Positions 6,979 to 15,606 are shown, numbered from the stretch's first letter. The stretch: 64,000 nucleotides of DNA from Rhizobium sp. BK316 (GCF_014193695.1 NZ_JACHZR010000004.1:744001-808000); one strand, 5' to 3'. The notes: generated by a model from the sequence alone, not told the origin. Numbers and translations are program-made.

Positions 6979-7542
6979 GTGAGCACCCACGAGCGGCCCG
7001 TCGGACCGGAGCTTCCGCCAGAAATCACCATTGCAGAGATGGAGACTTGGTTGGATCACACGGCAGAGGAAATAGTAGCCCTAAAAGAAGAAGGCTATAA
7101 ACTTGTCCCTTGGTTCGAGTGGCTCGAGGGCCAGATCCAAAAACGGCGGAATGAACAAGCCGCCATGGATCGCGTAAAGGCCAGGATCACAGGCAAGGCC
7201 GCCACATCGGCGGTCACGCTAGACGACATGACTCCACACGACGTGGTGCTCGAGCGATATCCGTGGCTCACCGCGCAGATCCTCAATCGATGGCGCCGTG
7301 AGCGGCGTATTCGCTCATTTCGAGGGAGAGAGGGCGTCGTCGTTTACAGTCGATCGGAGCTCGACGTTGCGCTGGAGGCTGAGTTTCGCTTCGATGGTTC
7401 CCCCGAGCCACGGATGAGGAGACCGCCGTCCGAGCCTGAGAGGCCGACGATGTCTGAAGGCGATCGGATCCGCGAGCGGCTTTATCTCGAAAGGATAAGT
7501 GGCAAGCGGAGACCGGGAAAGCCGAAGCCAGAGAACGCATGA
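6979..7542 (+). CDS. Cassette paralogue 4 with HTH-like extension
   Basis: The protein has 187 residues. Residues 1-75 are the cassette module (RPVGPELPPE, AEMETWLDHTAEEIVALKE, EGYKLVPWFEWLEGQI). Residues 95-140 contain YPWLTAQILNRWRRERRI followed by FRGREGVVVYSRSELDVAL. That pattern resembles the winged helix-turn-helix of MerR/excisionase-type proteins, where a helix is followed by a G-x-V-Y-x-x-S-E-L strand. A charged, proline-rich tail follows. GTG 6979 has GGGAG nine bases upstream. If the fourth copy binds DNA, it may regulate the cassette or help excision. The family is unknown to me. Confidence 0.72.
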   Translation: MSTHERPVGPELPPEITIAEMETWLDHTAEEIVALKEEGYKLVPWFEWLEGQIQKRRNEQAAMDRVKARITGKAATSAVTLDDMTPHDVVLERYPWLTAQILNRWRRERRIRSFRGREGVVVYSRSELDVALEAEFRFDGSPEPRMRRPPSEPERPTMSEGDRIRERLYLERISGKRRPGKPKPENA

Positions 7543-7637
7543 GAAGTTCTGAAGGGGATTTGGCACCTTTAGCCAGGCACTCCCATTGACTCCTGCGTGT
7601 ATTTTGCTCACGTTTAATTGCAACGTGGAGGGGCAAC

Positions 7638-7919
7638 ATGGGACGGAATCTGCATATATCTTACGACCTGAAAAATCCCGGGCAAAATTATGACAACGTG
7701 ATCGCTGCGATCAAACAACTAGGCGACTGGGCGAAAATCCAATACTCGTACTGGTATGTGAATTCGCAATACACGGCAGTACAGGCGCGTGATCATGTCT
7801 GGAGTGCAATGGACGCCAACGATTCACTCTACGTCGTGGACGCATCGAACAACGAAGCTTCCTGGCAGAATATCCCTCCGGAATCATCGAAGTTCATCAT
7901 GGATAACTGGCTCAAGTGA
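7638..7919 (+). CDS. SinR-family (Cas2/VapD-like) small protein
   Basis: This 93-residue protein begins NLHISYDLKNPGQNYD and continues with AIKQLGDWAKIQYSYWYV, AVQARDHVWSAMDANDSLYVV and ASWQNIP. The pattern is that of small proteins annotated as SinR family and related to the ferredoxin-like Cas2/VapD fold. Relatives of that fold include endoribonucleases and toxins. The acidic residue at the end of the first strand (SYDL) is where Cas2 and VapD nucleases keep their aspartate. There is no CRISPR array here. GGAGGGGC lies upstream, and the stop overlaps the next start (GTGA), so the two products are made together. Confidence 0.75.
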   Translation: MGRNLHISYDLKNPGQNYDNVIAAIKQLGDWAKIQYSYWYVNSQYTAVQARDHVWSAMDANDSLYVVDASNNEASWQNIPPESSKFIMDNWLK

Positions 7920-8458
7920 CGATTGACGTCTCAATTCCCGAGTACTTGAAGGATTTCTTTGAGCTAACGACAACGATATCGAAGCCAAGCGCCGATCATC
8001 GAACCATAGCGATCGTGGGCGTGTCTTTCATCGACGATGGAGTCCGGGAAATTCTGGAGTTGGCTATGCCAGGGCTCAATTCCAAATTGCGTGACAAAAT
8101 ATTCGACGGATATGGGCCATTGTCTACGTTGGCTGCGCGCTTGGATGTCGCTCGAGCGCTAGGATTGATGAGGCCGCACGAACACACGATGATCGTCTCA
8201 TTGGCGCGCATTCGGAACCGAATGGCCCATAGTCTTCACGTGCATAATTTCGATCACCCTGACGTTGCGAAAATTCTTGATGAAATAGAGATCACCGTCA
8301 CTGACGGTGCCACCGGCAAAGAGACAACACAGAAAGGTCCGTTTGATGGTCAACCCCGCTGGTCTTTCTATCAGACCTGCATAGGTGGGGTGGCGATGTC
8401 CATCCAAAGGGTAAGAACGGAGCGCTGGCTTGCCAGGAACGGGGATCGCAAGAACTAA
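7916..8458 (+). CDS. MtlR-like protein with HEPN-type motif
   Basis: The protein has 180 residues. Its core, SFIDDGVREIL, then GYGPLSTLAARLDVARALGL and LARIRNRMAH, follows the pattern of the MtlR (mannitol repressor) family. The segment R100-N-R-M-A-H105 fits the R-(N/D/H)-x3-H signature of HEPN ribonucleases. The GTG start overlaps the stop of the SinR-like gene. A Cas2/VapD-like protein coupled to a HEPN-like protein, placed beside a phage integrase, suggests a toxin-antitoxin or anti-phage module. This is inferred from position and motifs only. Confidence 0.7.
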   Translation: MTIDVSIPEYLKDFFELTTTISKPSADHRTIAIVGVSFIDDGVREILELAMPGLNSKLRDKIFDGYGPLSTLAARLDVARALGLMRPHEHTMIVSLARIRNRMAHSLHVHNFDHPDVAKILDEIEITVTDGATGKETTQKGPFDGQPRWSFYQTCIGGVAMSIQRVRTERWLARNGDRKN

Positions 8459-8481
8459 AAAAGCCCGCCCAAAGGGCGGGC
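8454..8481 (-). terminator. Terminator of the leftward late operon
   Basis: On the reverse strand GCCCGCCC-TTT-GGGCGGGC is followed by TTTTTTAG. It ends the long minus-strand operon and overlaps the stop of the MtlR-like gene on the other strand. Confidence 0.8.
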
Positions 8482-8564
8482 GATAGATAACATCGATGTT
8501 CAGACGAAATTCGTCCGATGTCAGGCATGCTCGCACTTTAGCGTGGTGGAGCGCCCTGCATTGT

Positions 8565-8960
8565 TCAGGTAGCTCGAAACCGCATCCGGAATCCGAGCCG
8601 GCGCCGCCACGCGTCGCCGGTCTCACCGCGATCAAAGAAGTCAACGCCATCGTGCGCGATGTCGTCGACTTCAAATCCAGCGATCGAACCGCGGTAGTCG
8701 ATCAGGGTATCGCGGACATCATCACCAAGCACATCGGCGGCTTGGTATGTTGCCGCGACGCAATCAACGATAAAGCGCGAAACTGGATATCGATCGCTTC
8801 CAGAGAGGTGGCGGCCGTCGATCTCATCGACGGAAGAAAGTACGATCGCCGGCAATTGGATTTTCTGAGGCAGTTCAATAGGAAAAATGCGCTGCGCTAC
8901 AACGGCGATGATATCGGCATCGACAGCAAGGATTTCCCGAACGATCGATATCCCGCTCAT
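8565..8960 (-). CDS. DUF3168-like tail-terminator protein
   Basis: The 131-residue protein has the DUF3168 layout: VVAQRIFPIELPQKIQLPAIVL near residues 20-41, then a strand-rich core with FIVDCVAATYQAADVLGDDV and a final RMRFRA strand. Such proteins cap the tail tube and join it to the head in siphoviruses. ATG 8960 overlaps the upstream stop (ATGA). This gene usually precedes the tail-tube and tape-measure genes; here it is the last gene of the operon, two genes after the tape measure. Confidence 0.65.
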   Translation of the reverse strand: MSGISIVREILAVDADIIAVVAQRIFPIELPQKIQLPAIVLSSVDEIDGRHLSGSDRYPVSRFIVDCVAATYQAADVLGDDVRDTLIDYRGSIAGFEVDDIAHDGVDFFDRGETGDAWRRRLGFRMRFRAT

Positions 8961-9583
8961 TGCTTGAACACCCAAGCACCTTCATGAACGACCATCCGAC
9001 GTCCGGTTTCCGGGTCATATTTCTCGTAAGGTTCTAATTGCGCCCAGGCGCCGTCAGTCATCTTCTGAAAGATGAGCCCGCTCTGTGGATCGACCATTTC
9101 CTCCTTCACCATCGGCGCGGCCGTCGACGTCGTTCCCTCGTCTTTAGACGCCCGGGTCGCTGGCTCGATCTCTGACCCCTCTTCGACACTAGGCGCCTTC
9201 CCGGCAACTATCTCGATGGCTTCGGCCAACGTCTTGCCTTTAAACACCCGGATCTGCGCATCGTAGAGACGCAAGCCGATCTGATCGATGGTGAGGCCCC
9301 AAGGAAACCCGGAATCGTCGCCGTTGACCAAGCATACGGCCATGGTGCGCGAAATGATCACGGCGGACGGTTTCAGGAAACCACGCGAGATGATTTCGAA
9401 ATAGTCCTCACCGAAATCTGCTTCCAATTGCTCGAGGGCATCGACGCCCATGAACAGGTAAGCTCCATTGCCAGCTTCTGGCATGGCGACATAGGCAAAG
9501 GAATTCTGGTCAGCCGGCACCGGCGTACCGTCACGTCTGAAGAGCCCCTCAAAGAAGATATGTGCCTTAGAAAAAATACTCAT
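8957..9583 (-). CDS. Phage protein of unknown function after tape measure
   Basis: A 208-residue protein that I cannot place. Residues 1-115 look globular (EGLFRRDGTPVPADQNSFAY, GNGAYLFMGVDALEQLEADF). Residues 125-165 are a polar, acidic linker, and the last 45 residues form a small module rich in tryptophan and tyrosine (GAWAQLEPYEKYDPETGRRM). ATG 9583 is chosen because GGAG lies nine bases upstream and directly abuts an alternative ATG at 9592. It is translationally coupled to the DUF3168-like gene. A tail-assembly role is likely from position only. Confidence 0.6.
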   Translation of the reverse strand: MSIFSKAHIFFEGLFRRDGTPVPADQNSFAYVAMPEAGNGAYLFMGVDALEQLEADFGEDYFEIISRGFLKPSAVIISRTMAVCLVNGDDSGFPWGLTIDQIGLRLYDAQIRVFKGKTLAEAIEIVAGKAPSVEEGSEIEPATRASKDEGTTSTAAPMVKEEMVDPQSGLIFQKMTDGAWAQLEPYEKYDPETGRRMVVHEGAWVFKQ

Positions 9584-9647
9584 ATGCGACATCTCCGGTT
9601 TTTAGGTGATATGGCGAGGCTGAATGGGGCGGAAGCCGAAGACCCCG

Positions 9648-12506
9648 TCAGGAATTCCGATAATCCCTGCCGGCCATGTTGCTCTGGTAGTCAGCGACGG
9701 TTGGAACGACCCGCTGGTTGGCACCATTGATCGCTGTACCGACGATCTTTGGCGCCGCGTCTTTTACCGCAGAGGAAGACTCTTTCCGGACATATGCCTG
9801 CAGCTTTCCATCATCGTCGACCGTTACCCCGACATCGACGGCTACCCGGGATTGCTGCAGCGTTCCCACCAAGTCACCGAAACCACCAAATGTCGGGGGT
9901 CGAAGTGTCGGCAAGGTCATCGATGCATATCCGCCGCGCTCAAAACCACGTCCGGAGTTGATGGCTTCAAGCAGCGGTCGATGCTTCACGGTAGCAGCGG
10001 CATTCACCACAAATTCCTTGCCATGAACCACGCCCGCTACATCGCTGATGCCGCGATCGCCAGTGTATCCGCCGGTTTCGAAGCCAAGCAGCGATCCAAT
10101 GCCCGCAAACAGTGAGCCGAATAAGCCGCCTGCCGAATTACTGGTCTTGGGCGCAAAGAGTGCGTCAAAAGCATTGCTGATGAGGAGATCACCAAGACGC
10201 TTGGCGATATTGGCCAAGGCATCGCTGAAACTCTCCGCGCCGGTGATGGCTCCCGAAATCTCGCTCTTGAAGGCATCATAGAAGTCTTCGGCCGAGCGGT
10301 CGGCACGGTCCTGTGCTTCCTGGACACGTCGCAAAGCGTCGGCTTGCGCGGCATAGGCGGCGCTGGCCTGTTCGATCTTCTGCCGCTGTTCGTCGGAGAT
10401 CTTGAGGTTGTCGAGATCGGTCTGGCCCTTACGGCGAGCTTCCTCGCGAAGATCAGCCAGAGCGTTTTGCTCGAGCTCAAGCGCCATACGTCGGCGCTCT
10501 TGATCCTGATACGACAGGCTCAGTGTGCGCTGCTCTTCAACAAGCGCGGCTGTCCGATCTTTGACAGATTGAATATCCTGATCGAACCGGCTTTCAGCCG
10601 TGGCCTTTACTCCGTGGCTTTGGCCTCGACCACTCTGGGATCTCGATTGATCAGCAGCAACATTTTTCGCAGCTAATGCCGCAATCTGATCGTCAGGCAG
10701 GAAGCCGCCCTTCGAGGTGAGCCCTTGCCTGATGGATGCGATTTCCTTCTCGACTGCAAGCTGCTCTTTGCTCAGACCATTCTGACGATCGGCTTCGTCG
10801 GCATACGCTTTACCGATACGCAGCATTTCCTCGCCCTGTCGGCGGGAGTCGTCGTACTGCTTGTACGCGGCAACGGAAGCAGCGGAGAGACCGTCGGAAC
10901 CAAGTTTCTTCTGGAGAAGATCGGTGGCTGCGATCGCAGAGGAAAGTTGCTGCAATAGCGGAGAAAGCTGCTCTGCGAGGCGCTGAAAATTCGGATTGGA
11001 ATTAGCCAAGGCGAACAGTTCTTGTTCAACCTCGTTTGCCGCCCGCTTTCCTGTGCTTAGCCCATCGCGAAGATCCTGAAGGGAGCCCAACTGCTCTTCA
11101 GTGATGAGACGCCGTGGCGCGTTATCGATGATCTCGCTAAAGAGATCGACGGCGGCCTGGCGGGCTGCATCGATGCTTGCGGTACCCACTTCAACGCCAG
11201 CGCTGAGGGCATTCTTCACCTTCTCATCGATCGCGGTGGAAACGCCGCCGATTGCCGGCGCAGCGTCCTTTGCACGCTGCTCTATCTCCTGAAGCGCCTG
11301 CGCATAGGTTCGTGCACCCTGCGTTGCTTCCGCAGATGATGACGAGAAGAGGGCAAGGGCGCCGACCACTGTCCCGCCGATGATCAGCCCGAGCGGCCCC
11401 GCAACCGCGCCGACGCCGCCAATAGCAGAAGCCAGTTGGCCCGCGGTGGAAGCTGCCCGAAGCGCACCCACGAACTTGTAGACTTCGGAGGTTGCCAGGC
11501 CAAGCTTCCCAATCATCCCGACGATGGAACGTCCAACGAGGGCGCCAGCAACAACGCCGGCCAGCTTGAGGGTCATCTCCGCAGTTTGGTCGAAATTGTT
11601 GGCGAGGGCATTCAGGCCGGCGACGAGCCGCTGTGATGCCCCAAGGCTACTATCGGTTTCGCCGATGTATTTTGTGAAGGCGTTGTTGACCTTGATGATG
11701 CCCTGTTCGATCGTGGTCGTCGAGTTGGCAGCCATTGCCTGGATGGCGGGCAGGCCCTTCAGGAACGCTTGGAAGAACTGCTGCCCAGAAACCTTGCCGT
11801 CATTGACCAGCGCCTTCAGCTTGTTGACCGAGCCGCCAGCCGCATCCAACCCGTTGGCGACGGCGATGAGAATCGGCCGCGCGCCCTCGTTGATCGAATT
11901 GAATTCTTCAGCTTCGACACGAGCTTTCCCAAGAAGCTGCCCGAGCTGGAGTAGACCCCCTGACGCCGCACTTGCGGAAGTTCCTGCCACGCGCAGGGCG
12001 ACCGCTACGCCGTCGGAGAATTTCAGGAGATCTTGCTGGCTGGCGCCAAGATTATCGGAGGCCTGGGCTGCCTTGCCGTAGAGATCGCTCAGAGCGCCTA
12101 TCGGGGCTGCGTTGGCCTGAGCCGATTTGTAAAGCTCGTCGAGTACCTTCGCCTGCTGTTCACCGGTAACGCCGGCCACCGCCAGGCTATTCTTCGCAGA
12201 CGTCCATGCATCGGCATACGCGAGGACCTCGCGGGCGGACAGCGCGGCCGTGATCGCACCCAGCGACGGGACGAGGCTTTTTCCGAAATTGGCAAAGCTT
12301 CGATCCATACGAGAAAGCGCAGCTTCGAATTGTGCCGTCCTGGCCAAGGTTTGCTCGAACTTCGCCATGCCTGCAGCGGCATCCCGCTGGACTTTCGACA
12401 TCGTGGCAGAGTTCTGCGCTTCAACTCGCTTCAGAGCTTTTTCGAGACGCGCCGTGGTGGCGCTGATATCGACGACCAATGGCCGCAGATTGATTTCATC
12501 TGCCAT
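9648..12506 (-). CDS. Tail tape-measure protein
   Basis: The 952-residue protein has the tape-measure domain near residues 85-290 (YADAWTSAKNSLAVAGVTGE, LSDLYGKAAQASDNLGASQQ, EAEEFNSINEGARPILIAVA). A hydrophobic alanine/glycine-rich part (about 300-390) could enter a membrane during DNA injection. Long coiled-coil stretches with many Q, E, R and A follow. The C-terminus is glycine-rich (AGVVHGKEFVV near 870), as in tape-measure proteins of lambdoid siphoviruses. The protein sets tail length. It begins only 13 bases after the head-closure gene; no tail-tube or chaperone gene lies between. Confidence 0.9.
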   Translation of the reverse strand: MADEINLRPLVVDISATTARLEKALKRVEAQNSATMSKVQRDAAAGMAKFEQTLARTAQFEAALSRMDRSFANFGKSLVPSLGAITAALSAREVLAYADAWTSAKNSLAVAGVTGEQQAKVLDELYKSAQANAAPIGALSDLYGKAAQASDNLGASQQDLLKFSDGVAVALRVAGTSASAASGGLLQLGQLLGKARVEAEEFNSINEGARPILIAVANGLDAAGGSVNKLKALVNDGKVSGQQFFQAFLKGLPAIQAMAANSTTTIEQGIIKVNNAFTKYIGETDSSLGASQRLVAGLNALANNFDQTAEMTLKLAGVVAGALVGRSIVGMIGKLGLATSEVYKFVGALRAASTAGQLASAIGGVGAVAGPLGLIIGGTVVGALALFSSSSAEATQGARTYAQALQEIEQRAKDAAPAIGGVSTAIDEKVKNALSAGVEVGTASIDAARQAAVDLFSEIIDNAPRRLITEEQLGSLQDLRDGLSTGKRAANEVEQELFALANSNPNFQRLAEQLSPLLQQLSSAIAATDLLQKKLGSDGLSAASVAAYKQYDDSRRQGEEMLRIGKAYADEADRQNGLSKEQLAVEKEIASIRQGLTSKGGFLPDDQIAALAAKNVAADQSRSQSGRGQSHGVKATAESRFDQDIQSVKDRTAALVEEQRTLSLSYQDQERRRMALELEQNALADLREEARRKGQTDLDNLKISDEQRQKIEQASAAYAAQADALRRVQEAQDRADRSAEDFYDAFKSEISGAITGAESFSDALANIAKRLGDLLISNAFDALFAPKTSNSAGGLFGSLFAGIGSLLGFETGGYTGDRGISDVAGVVHGKEFVVNAAATVKHRPLLEAINSGRGFERGGYASMTLPTLRPPTFGGFGDLVGTLQQSRVAVDVGVTVDDDGKLQAYVRKESSSAVKDAAPKIVGTAINGANQRVVPTVADYQSNMAGRDYRNS

Positions 12507-12518
12507 GAGGCAAAATCC

Positions 12519-12854
12519 TTAGTTCGCGCCCACGTCTGTCGCCGTGGCGTGAATCTCGGTTCCATCCTTGAAACCGACCGGAACGACGTCCTGGACGTTC
12601 CAGACCCGATTACCGCCGCGTCCAAGATGAACGAGACGGTCGACCTGCGAGAGGTCCTCGCGATAATTGATGCTGAACACCGCACGTGTTTCACCGATGG
12701 CCACGCCGCCCTCGCGGAACTCACGGCCGCGCGTCGGGAGGAATTGTGCCCACACGGTGCCGACGTCAACGAACGGCTCTGGATCGTCCCATGTCGGCAC
12801 GCCGCGCTTCTGGAGCGTGATGCGATCACGCATTTTGCCGGGATTGATGGTCAT
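12519..12854 (-). CDS. Head-tail adaptor (head-closure) protein
   Basis: The 111-residue protein starts MTINPGKMRDRITLQKRGVP and contains VWAQFLPTRGREF and DRLVHLGRGGNRVWNVQDVV. This is the pattern of the SPP1 gp16-like head-closure family. It would plug the portal after packaging and receive the tail. ATG 12854 overlaps the preceding stop as ATGA. Confidence 0.8.
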   Translation of the reverse strand: MTINPGKMRDRITLQKRGVPTWDDPEPFVDVGTVWAQFLPTRGREFREGGVAIGETRAVFSINYREDLSQVDRLVHLGRGGNRVWNVQDVVPVGFKDGTEIHATATDVGAN

Positions 12855-13264
12855 TTTGAAAGCTTCTTCAAGGCCGCATTGATGGACCGTGCCGTCCGGC
12901 TTTGAATACGCTTTTTGATCGACCGGTAGGCAGGCCAAAAGAAGGGCCTGGCAGACATTGCGCCTTGGCCGTCTTTCTCGTGCCGGCCGAACTCGACGAA
13001 TGCCGCGTAGGGCTCTTCGGCGACTACCCGAACTGATAGTTCGCCGACCTCTTTGCCTCCAGCAATGGAGTTTCCGGCGGTCGTCACGGAAATGCTGTCA
13101 CGGAGACTACCGTCTTCGACCGGTGCCAGCGCCTTCGCGGTGCGCACCATTTCTTCGCCTGACTTTTCCAAGCTGGATTGGATCTCGGCTTTCACGATAT
13201 CCGGAATGGTCTTCAGGAGTTGCTGCCGAAGTTCCTTCATTCCAGAGATGGTCACCTTAGCCAT
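12851..13264 (-). CDS. HK97 gp10-family tail-completion protein
   Basis: This 137-residue protein begins with MAKVTISGMKELRQQL, followed by LAPVEDGSLRDSI and a strand pair ending YAAFVEFGRHEKDGQGAM and RPFFWPAYRSIKKRI. These are the marks of the HK97 gp10 family, which joins tails to heads. ATG 13264 has GGGGG seven bases upstream and overlaps the end of the connector gene by eight bases. Confidence 0.85.
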   Translation of the reverse strand: MAKVTISGMKELRQQLLKTIPDIVKAEIQSSLEKSGEEMVRTAKALAPVEDGSLRDSISVTTAGNSIAGGKEVGELSVRVVAEEPYAAFVEFGRHEKDGQGAMSARPFFWPAYRSIKKRIQSRTARSINAALKKLSK

Positions 13265-13568
13265 AACCAAACCCCCAATTTCGAAACGGCCGAATGAGAT
13301 AGAAATACTGCTCCGGAAGCACCGGGGATTTCCGGTCGAAATAGTTGATCGTCACATCCATCGTGATGGCGAGCTTGAGCTCGGCAGGGACTTCTTCCCA
13401 ATCGATAAGCTTGGTTGCCAGATGGTCGTCTAGGCGATTCTGTGCGGCGGTGATCAGGGTGGCGATATAAGCGCGATCCGCAGGCTCCTGCGTCTCAGGG
13501 CTGCCGCCAGTGGCGTATAGGTCGACTTGAAGCGCCTGCCAGACTTCCTGTTCGGTCACATGGAACAT
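13257..13568 (-). CDS. Head-tail connector protein (gp6-like)
   Basis: A 103-residue helical protein with YIATLITAAQNRLDDHLATK and ELKLAITMDVTINYFDR, typical of the gp6/gp15 connector family that forms a ring under the portal. It begins at an ATG sharing one base with the upstream stop (TGATG). Confidence 0.8.
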   Translation of the reverse strand: MFHVTEQEVWQALQVDLYATGGSPETQEPADRAYIATLITAAQNRLDDHLATKLIDWEEVPAELKLAITMDVTINYFDRKSPVLPEQYFYLIRPFRNWGFGYG

Positions 13569-14005
13569 CAAGCTTTCCCTCCATCGCGACCGCGCTTCAC
13601 AGCAAGCCGCCAATCATCGCCGACGCCAGGCTTGCTTGAGGTATTCCGCTGGCAGATCCAGTAAGATCCAGCCCATGTCACGCCGTCACCGGACTTGTGT
13701 TCGCCTTCGCGCCAAACACCGCGGTCAAGCACCACTGGCATCTCGAAGCTGAAGGTTTTAACGACCTCGCCTCGCTGGAACCGAAGCGTGATTGTCCTCT
13801 CGCCATCGTATTCGGCGGCCATGTCGTCGAAGCCGACTCCATCGACGCCGTTCTTCCCATCGGGAATAGCATCGATGGCGGATTTCAATTCGACGGCCCT
13901 CTGATCCAGTCCGTCCAAACGTGATGTGATCGGCGCAATGGCGCGCTGCACATATTCCTTCACCGCGGCGACGATCTCCGCACCGAATGATTTTCCGTCG
14001 AACAT
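13568..14005 (-). CDS. Phage structural protein of unknown role
   Basis: A 145-residue protein. An N-terminal helical part (about 1-50) is followed by a PDGKNGVDGVGF turn and a C-terminal domain with GVWREGEHKSGDGVTWAGSY and a final basic GRDGG. The GVW...YxxGDxVTxxGS layout recalls small carbohydrate-binding modules found on virion proteins. It is coupled to the portal gene stop (base 14005 is shared). A capsid- or neck-decorating role is inference. Confidence 0.65.
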   Translation of the reverse strand: MFDGKSFGAEIVAAVKEYVQRAIAPITSRLDGLDQRAVELKSAIDAIPDGKNGVDGVGFDDMAAEYDGERTITLRFQRGEVVKTFSFEMPVVLDRGVWREGEHKSGDGVTWAGSYWICQRNTSSKPGVGDDWRLAVKRGRDGGKA

Positions 14006-15291
14006 CAGCGAAGTCCCTTGAATATCTCGACCAAAGCGGCGTTCGTCTGCACGGTCATGTCCGGTTCCGGCTCAGGCTCACCGGCAATGAGGGCGGCATC
14101 CCGCGCAGCAATAGCTGCGAGGCTGTGGTCTTGTTGCTGAAGGTAGATCGTATCGCCACCCTCGACGGGAACGAGGTTGACGCGCCTGCGAGCTTCGTTG
14201 AGCGTGGTCGTTCCCTTGGACTTCTGCACGACATCGAACTGTGTCGCCGTATCCATTCGAAGCAGGCCGTCGACGTCGATCTCAGTGCCGATCGACACGC
14301 CATTGTAATCAAGCCCCTCGTCAAGACAGGCTTCGATTGCTTCGATTAGGATCTGAAGGCAGGTCTCGAAATAGTCGATATTGAGGGACTGCACGCTTGA
14401 AGTCGCGTATTTCGGAGCCTCACCGATCCCGATTTTGTAGGGCGGCACATGATACACGGAGCATACGACGGTCGTGGTCCATCGGAGTTGTTCGATAAGC
14501 TGAGCGTCGACCGCCTTCGACGACATCACTTCGAACTTGAGACCCGATCCGAGAACCGCGATCTTGCCCGAATTCTTGCCGCTGAAATTCTCGTTCCAGC
14601 TTTTCGCCAGCCGCTGCTCATCAGTGTCTGAGATGTTTCCCGGGCCGGTCAGAATGCCGGATGGGCGCGCGCCGTTTTGGAAAAAGACCGTGGAATCCTT
14701 CTGGATTGTTAGGCCCTGCATCGCAGCCAATCCACCGGCGAAGATTGGGGAAAGCCCGACGAGCGGATGGAAGAAGGTGTTGAAACGATCGTGGATGATT
14801 TCGCTAGCAGGTACGACGACCTGTTGCGGCAAGCCAGCAAGACTATCGGTGTTGAGCTCGTAAAAGATGTCACCGCTGTCGGCAACGAGTGGTGTTACCA
14901 AATTCGGGTCGAGAATATAGAGGGCGTCAACCTTGCCCTTTCCGTCTCGACGCTTCAGCGCATACGTATTGCCAGCCTGAAGCTTCGAAAGTACCCACGA
15001 CTCAATGAACTGGATGCGGTTCTGGAAATGGTTCGGCTTGCGGAGGATGGCCGGCTGCCGTGGCGCTTCCGTCCAGATTCCATCCTTGTCCTTTTTGACC
15101 AGCCGCAAGCCAAGCTTAGCGATATCCGAGGCGATCAACGTTCGGCACGCAAAATCAGCATGGAAGGCCAGAACGCTGTCACGCTTGACCTCCACGTCCT
15201 GCTGCCAGGCACCGAGATAGGATTCGAGGATACGCCAGCCGCGGCTAGGCGCTGGGGAAAGCGCCTTCTGGCGCCGACGCTTACGAGCCAT
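14005..15291 (-). CDS. HK97-family portal protein
   Basis: The 428-residue protein has the portal features ILRKPNHFQNRIQFIESWVL (near 80), GNTYALKRRDGKGKVDALY, GLSPIFAGGLAAMQ (near 180) and the clip-region motif IGIGEAPKYATSSVQS (near 290-305). Portals form a dodecameric ring through which DNA is packaged and to which the tail attaches. ATG 15291 shares a base with the preceding stop (TGATG). The protein ends with a short acidic, polar tail. Confidence 0.93.
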   Translation of the reverse strand: MARKRRRQKALSPAPSRGWRILESYLGAWQQDVEVKRDSVLAFHADFACRTLIASDIAKLGLRLVKKDKDGIWTEAPRQPAILRKPNHFQNRIQFIESWVLSKLQAGNTYALKRRDGKGKVDALYILDPNLVTPLVADSGDIFYELNTDSLAGLPQQVVVPASEIIHDRFNTFFHPLVGLSPIFAGGLAAMQGLTIQKDSTVFFQNGARPSGILTGPGNISDTDEQRLAKSWNENFSGKNSGKIAVLGSGLKFEVMSSKAVDAQLIEQLRWTTTVVCSVYHVPPYKIGIGEAPKYATSSVQSLNIDYFETCLQILIEAIEACLDEGLDYNGVSIGTEIDVDGLLRMDTATQFDVVQKSKGTTTLNEARRRVNLVPVEGGDTIYLQQQDHSLAAIAARDAALIAGEPEPEPDMTVQTNAALVEIFKGLR

Positions 15292-15530
15292 CAATCAGCC
15301 CCCTCGACAATGGCAGACTGAGCGGCATGCACCTTCGCCTGCAAGGTGGAAGCCGACCAACGCTTATCGGCGTTCTTTCCCGTGAGACGGTGAAATTCCC
15401 CGGCAAGGCGCGCCCGCTCGTCTTCCGTTTTCGCAGGCACGCGGGATTTGCGCTTGGCAAGCAGCAGCTCCGCGACTTTGCGATGGCGCGGGTTGCTCGC
15501 GGTCATCATTCGCGTAAGGTAATTACTCAT
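15291..15530 (-). CDS. Small basic phage protein between capsid and portal
   Basis: A 79-residue, basic and mostly helical protein (NPRHRKVAELLLAKRKSR, WSASTLQAKVHAAQSA) of unknown function. ATG 15530 is chosen since GGGGAG lies nine bases before it. Small genes in this place are common in HK97-type phages but are seldom characterised. Confidence 0.65.
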   Translation of the reverse strand: MSNYLTRMMTASNPRHRKVAELLLAKRKSRVPAKTEDERARLAGEFHRLTGKNADKRWSASTLQAKVHAAQSAIVEGAD

Positions 15531-15606
15531 TCGGGACATCTCCCCAGATAGCAAAACGCCGATCGCAGTTGCCCGCGACCGGCTGTCTCAAGAAAAAGGA
15601 AGGGCT

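Noticed and set aside
7638-7919. CRISPR Cas2
   Set aside because: Only the fold is Cas2-like. There is no Cas1 and no repeat array nearby.
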